Shown in pieces: positions 5,361-5,461 of a stretch of DNA of 5,461 nt (positions are counted from its first letter, which is position 1; the number at the start of each line of letters is the position of its first letter). This DNA comes from Gemmatimonadota bacterium. GTDB lineage: Bacteria; Latescibacterota; UBA2968; UBA8231. The notes below the pieces were generated by a model. It was not told the DNA's origin, searched no databases, and was given only the letters and a program-made list of their open reading frames with translations. The position numbers and the translations under genes were made by a program. The stretch is taken from assembly GCA_026706505.1 (NCBI GenBank), contig JAPOYQ010000794.1:1-5461 (forward strand), in the 5' to 3' direction.

Positions 5361-5461
5361 ACAGGCCCAACCCTCCACCAGACACCCCCGACCTAACGCT
5401 CTATCCCTACCCGCAAAATCCTCTTGTCGATACCGGCGCAAGACTCGTCAAGGCACTCAAC
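5357..5461 (+). CDS. Start of an unidentified gene, truncated by the window end
   Basis: From GTG at 5357 the frame stays open for 35 codons to the last base. The GTG overlaps the TGA of the preceding gene in GTGA, a common arrangement in translationally coupled genes. There is no separate clear Shine-Dalgarno sequence, and no alternative start in this frame within the visible part. The N-terminus is proline-rich (NRPNPPPDTPDL), then LYPYPQNPLVDTGARLVKAL looks like the start of a folded domain. The NPLVDTG segment recalls the NPFVDxG-like opening I associate from memory with Cst1/Cas8a-type CRISPR proteins. With so few residues this is only a hint, and no other cas gene or CRISPR repeat is visible. 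The frame could also be spurious. Confidence 0.48.
   Translation, partial: MNRPNPPPDTPDLTLYPYPQNPLVDTGARLVKALN

Noticed and set aside
5067..5441. Minus-strand 124-codon frame opposite the small coiled-coil gene
   Set aside because: It is the antisense of a gene with an ideal ribosome site and clear coiled-coil plus membrane helix. Its repeats only mirror the coding repeat.
5361..5461. Terminator after the small coiled-coil gene
   Set aside because: I found no stem-loop with a T-tract there; the sequence instead continues as an open frame coupled by GTGA.

Overview
The window looks like chromosomal DNA from a Gram-negative (diderm) bacterium, apparently moderately GC-rich. The evidence is two lipoproteins with clear lipoboxes, a SurA/PrsA-type periplasmic peptidyl-prolyl isomerase, the end of a probable outer-membrane beta-barrel, and an ASPIC/UnbV (CRTAC1-type) beta-propeller protein. 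CRTAC1-type proteins next to TPR lipoproteins are common in environmental lineages such as Acidobacteriota, Planctomycetota, Rhodothermota and Latescibacterota. I cannot assign a phylum from sequence alone.

Layout. Positions 2-535 (+) hold the 3' end of a probable outer-membrane protein. Facing it is a tightly packed minus-strand operon of three exported proteins, read right to left: a TPR lipoprotein (4700-3498), a CRTAC1-family VCBS/FG-GAP plus ASPIC/UnbV protein (3495-1875) and a parvulin-type isomerase lipoprotein (1858-488). The gaps are 2 nt and 16 nt. The CRTAC1 gene is split over two reading frames by an indel at about 2909-2919, so as given it encodes an N-terminal and a C-terminal half. 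The isomerase gene overlaps the outer-membrane-protein gene tail to tail by 48 bp. A small UUCG-loop hairpin just after the barrel stop lies inside the isomerase coding sequence.

Positions 4701-5087 are a divergent intergenic region with no convincing gene. It holds two abutting perfect inverted repeats (4888-4914), an isolated half-site (4989-4995) and a TTGACA element (5035-5040). To the right, on the plus strand, is a 90-residue coiled-coil protein with a C-terminal membrane helix (5088-5360). Its stop codon overlaps the GTG of another reading frame that runs off the window end (5357 to 5461).

How it may fit together (inference): the three minus-strand proteins would all act in or beyond the periplasm. 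The isomerase could help fold beta-rich exported proteins, including the neighbouring barrel and the calcium-binding propeller, and the TPR lipoprotein could be an assembly scaffold. The right-hand pair appears to be a separate, divergently transcribed unit. Its function is not evident.
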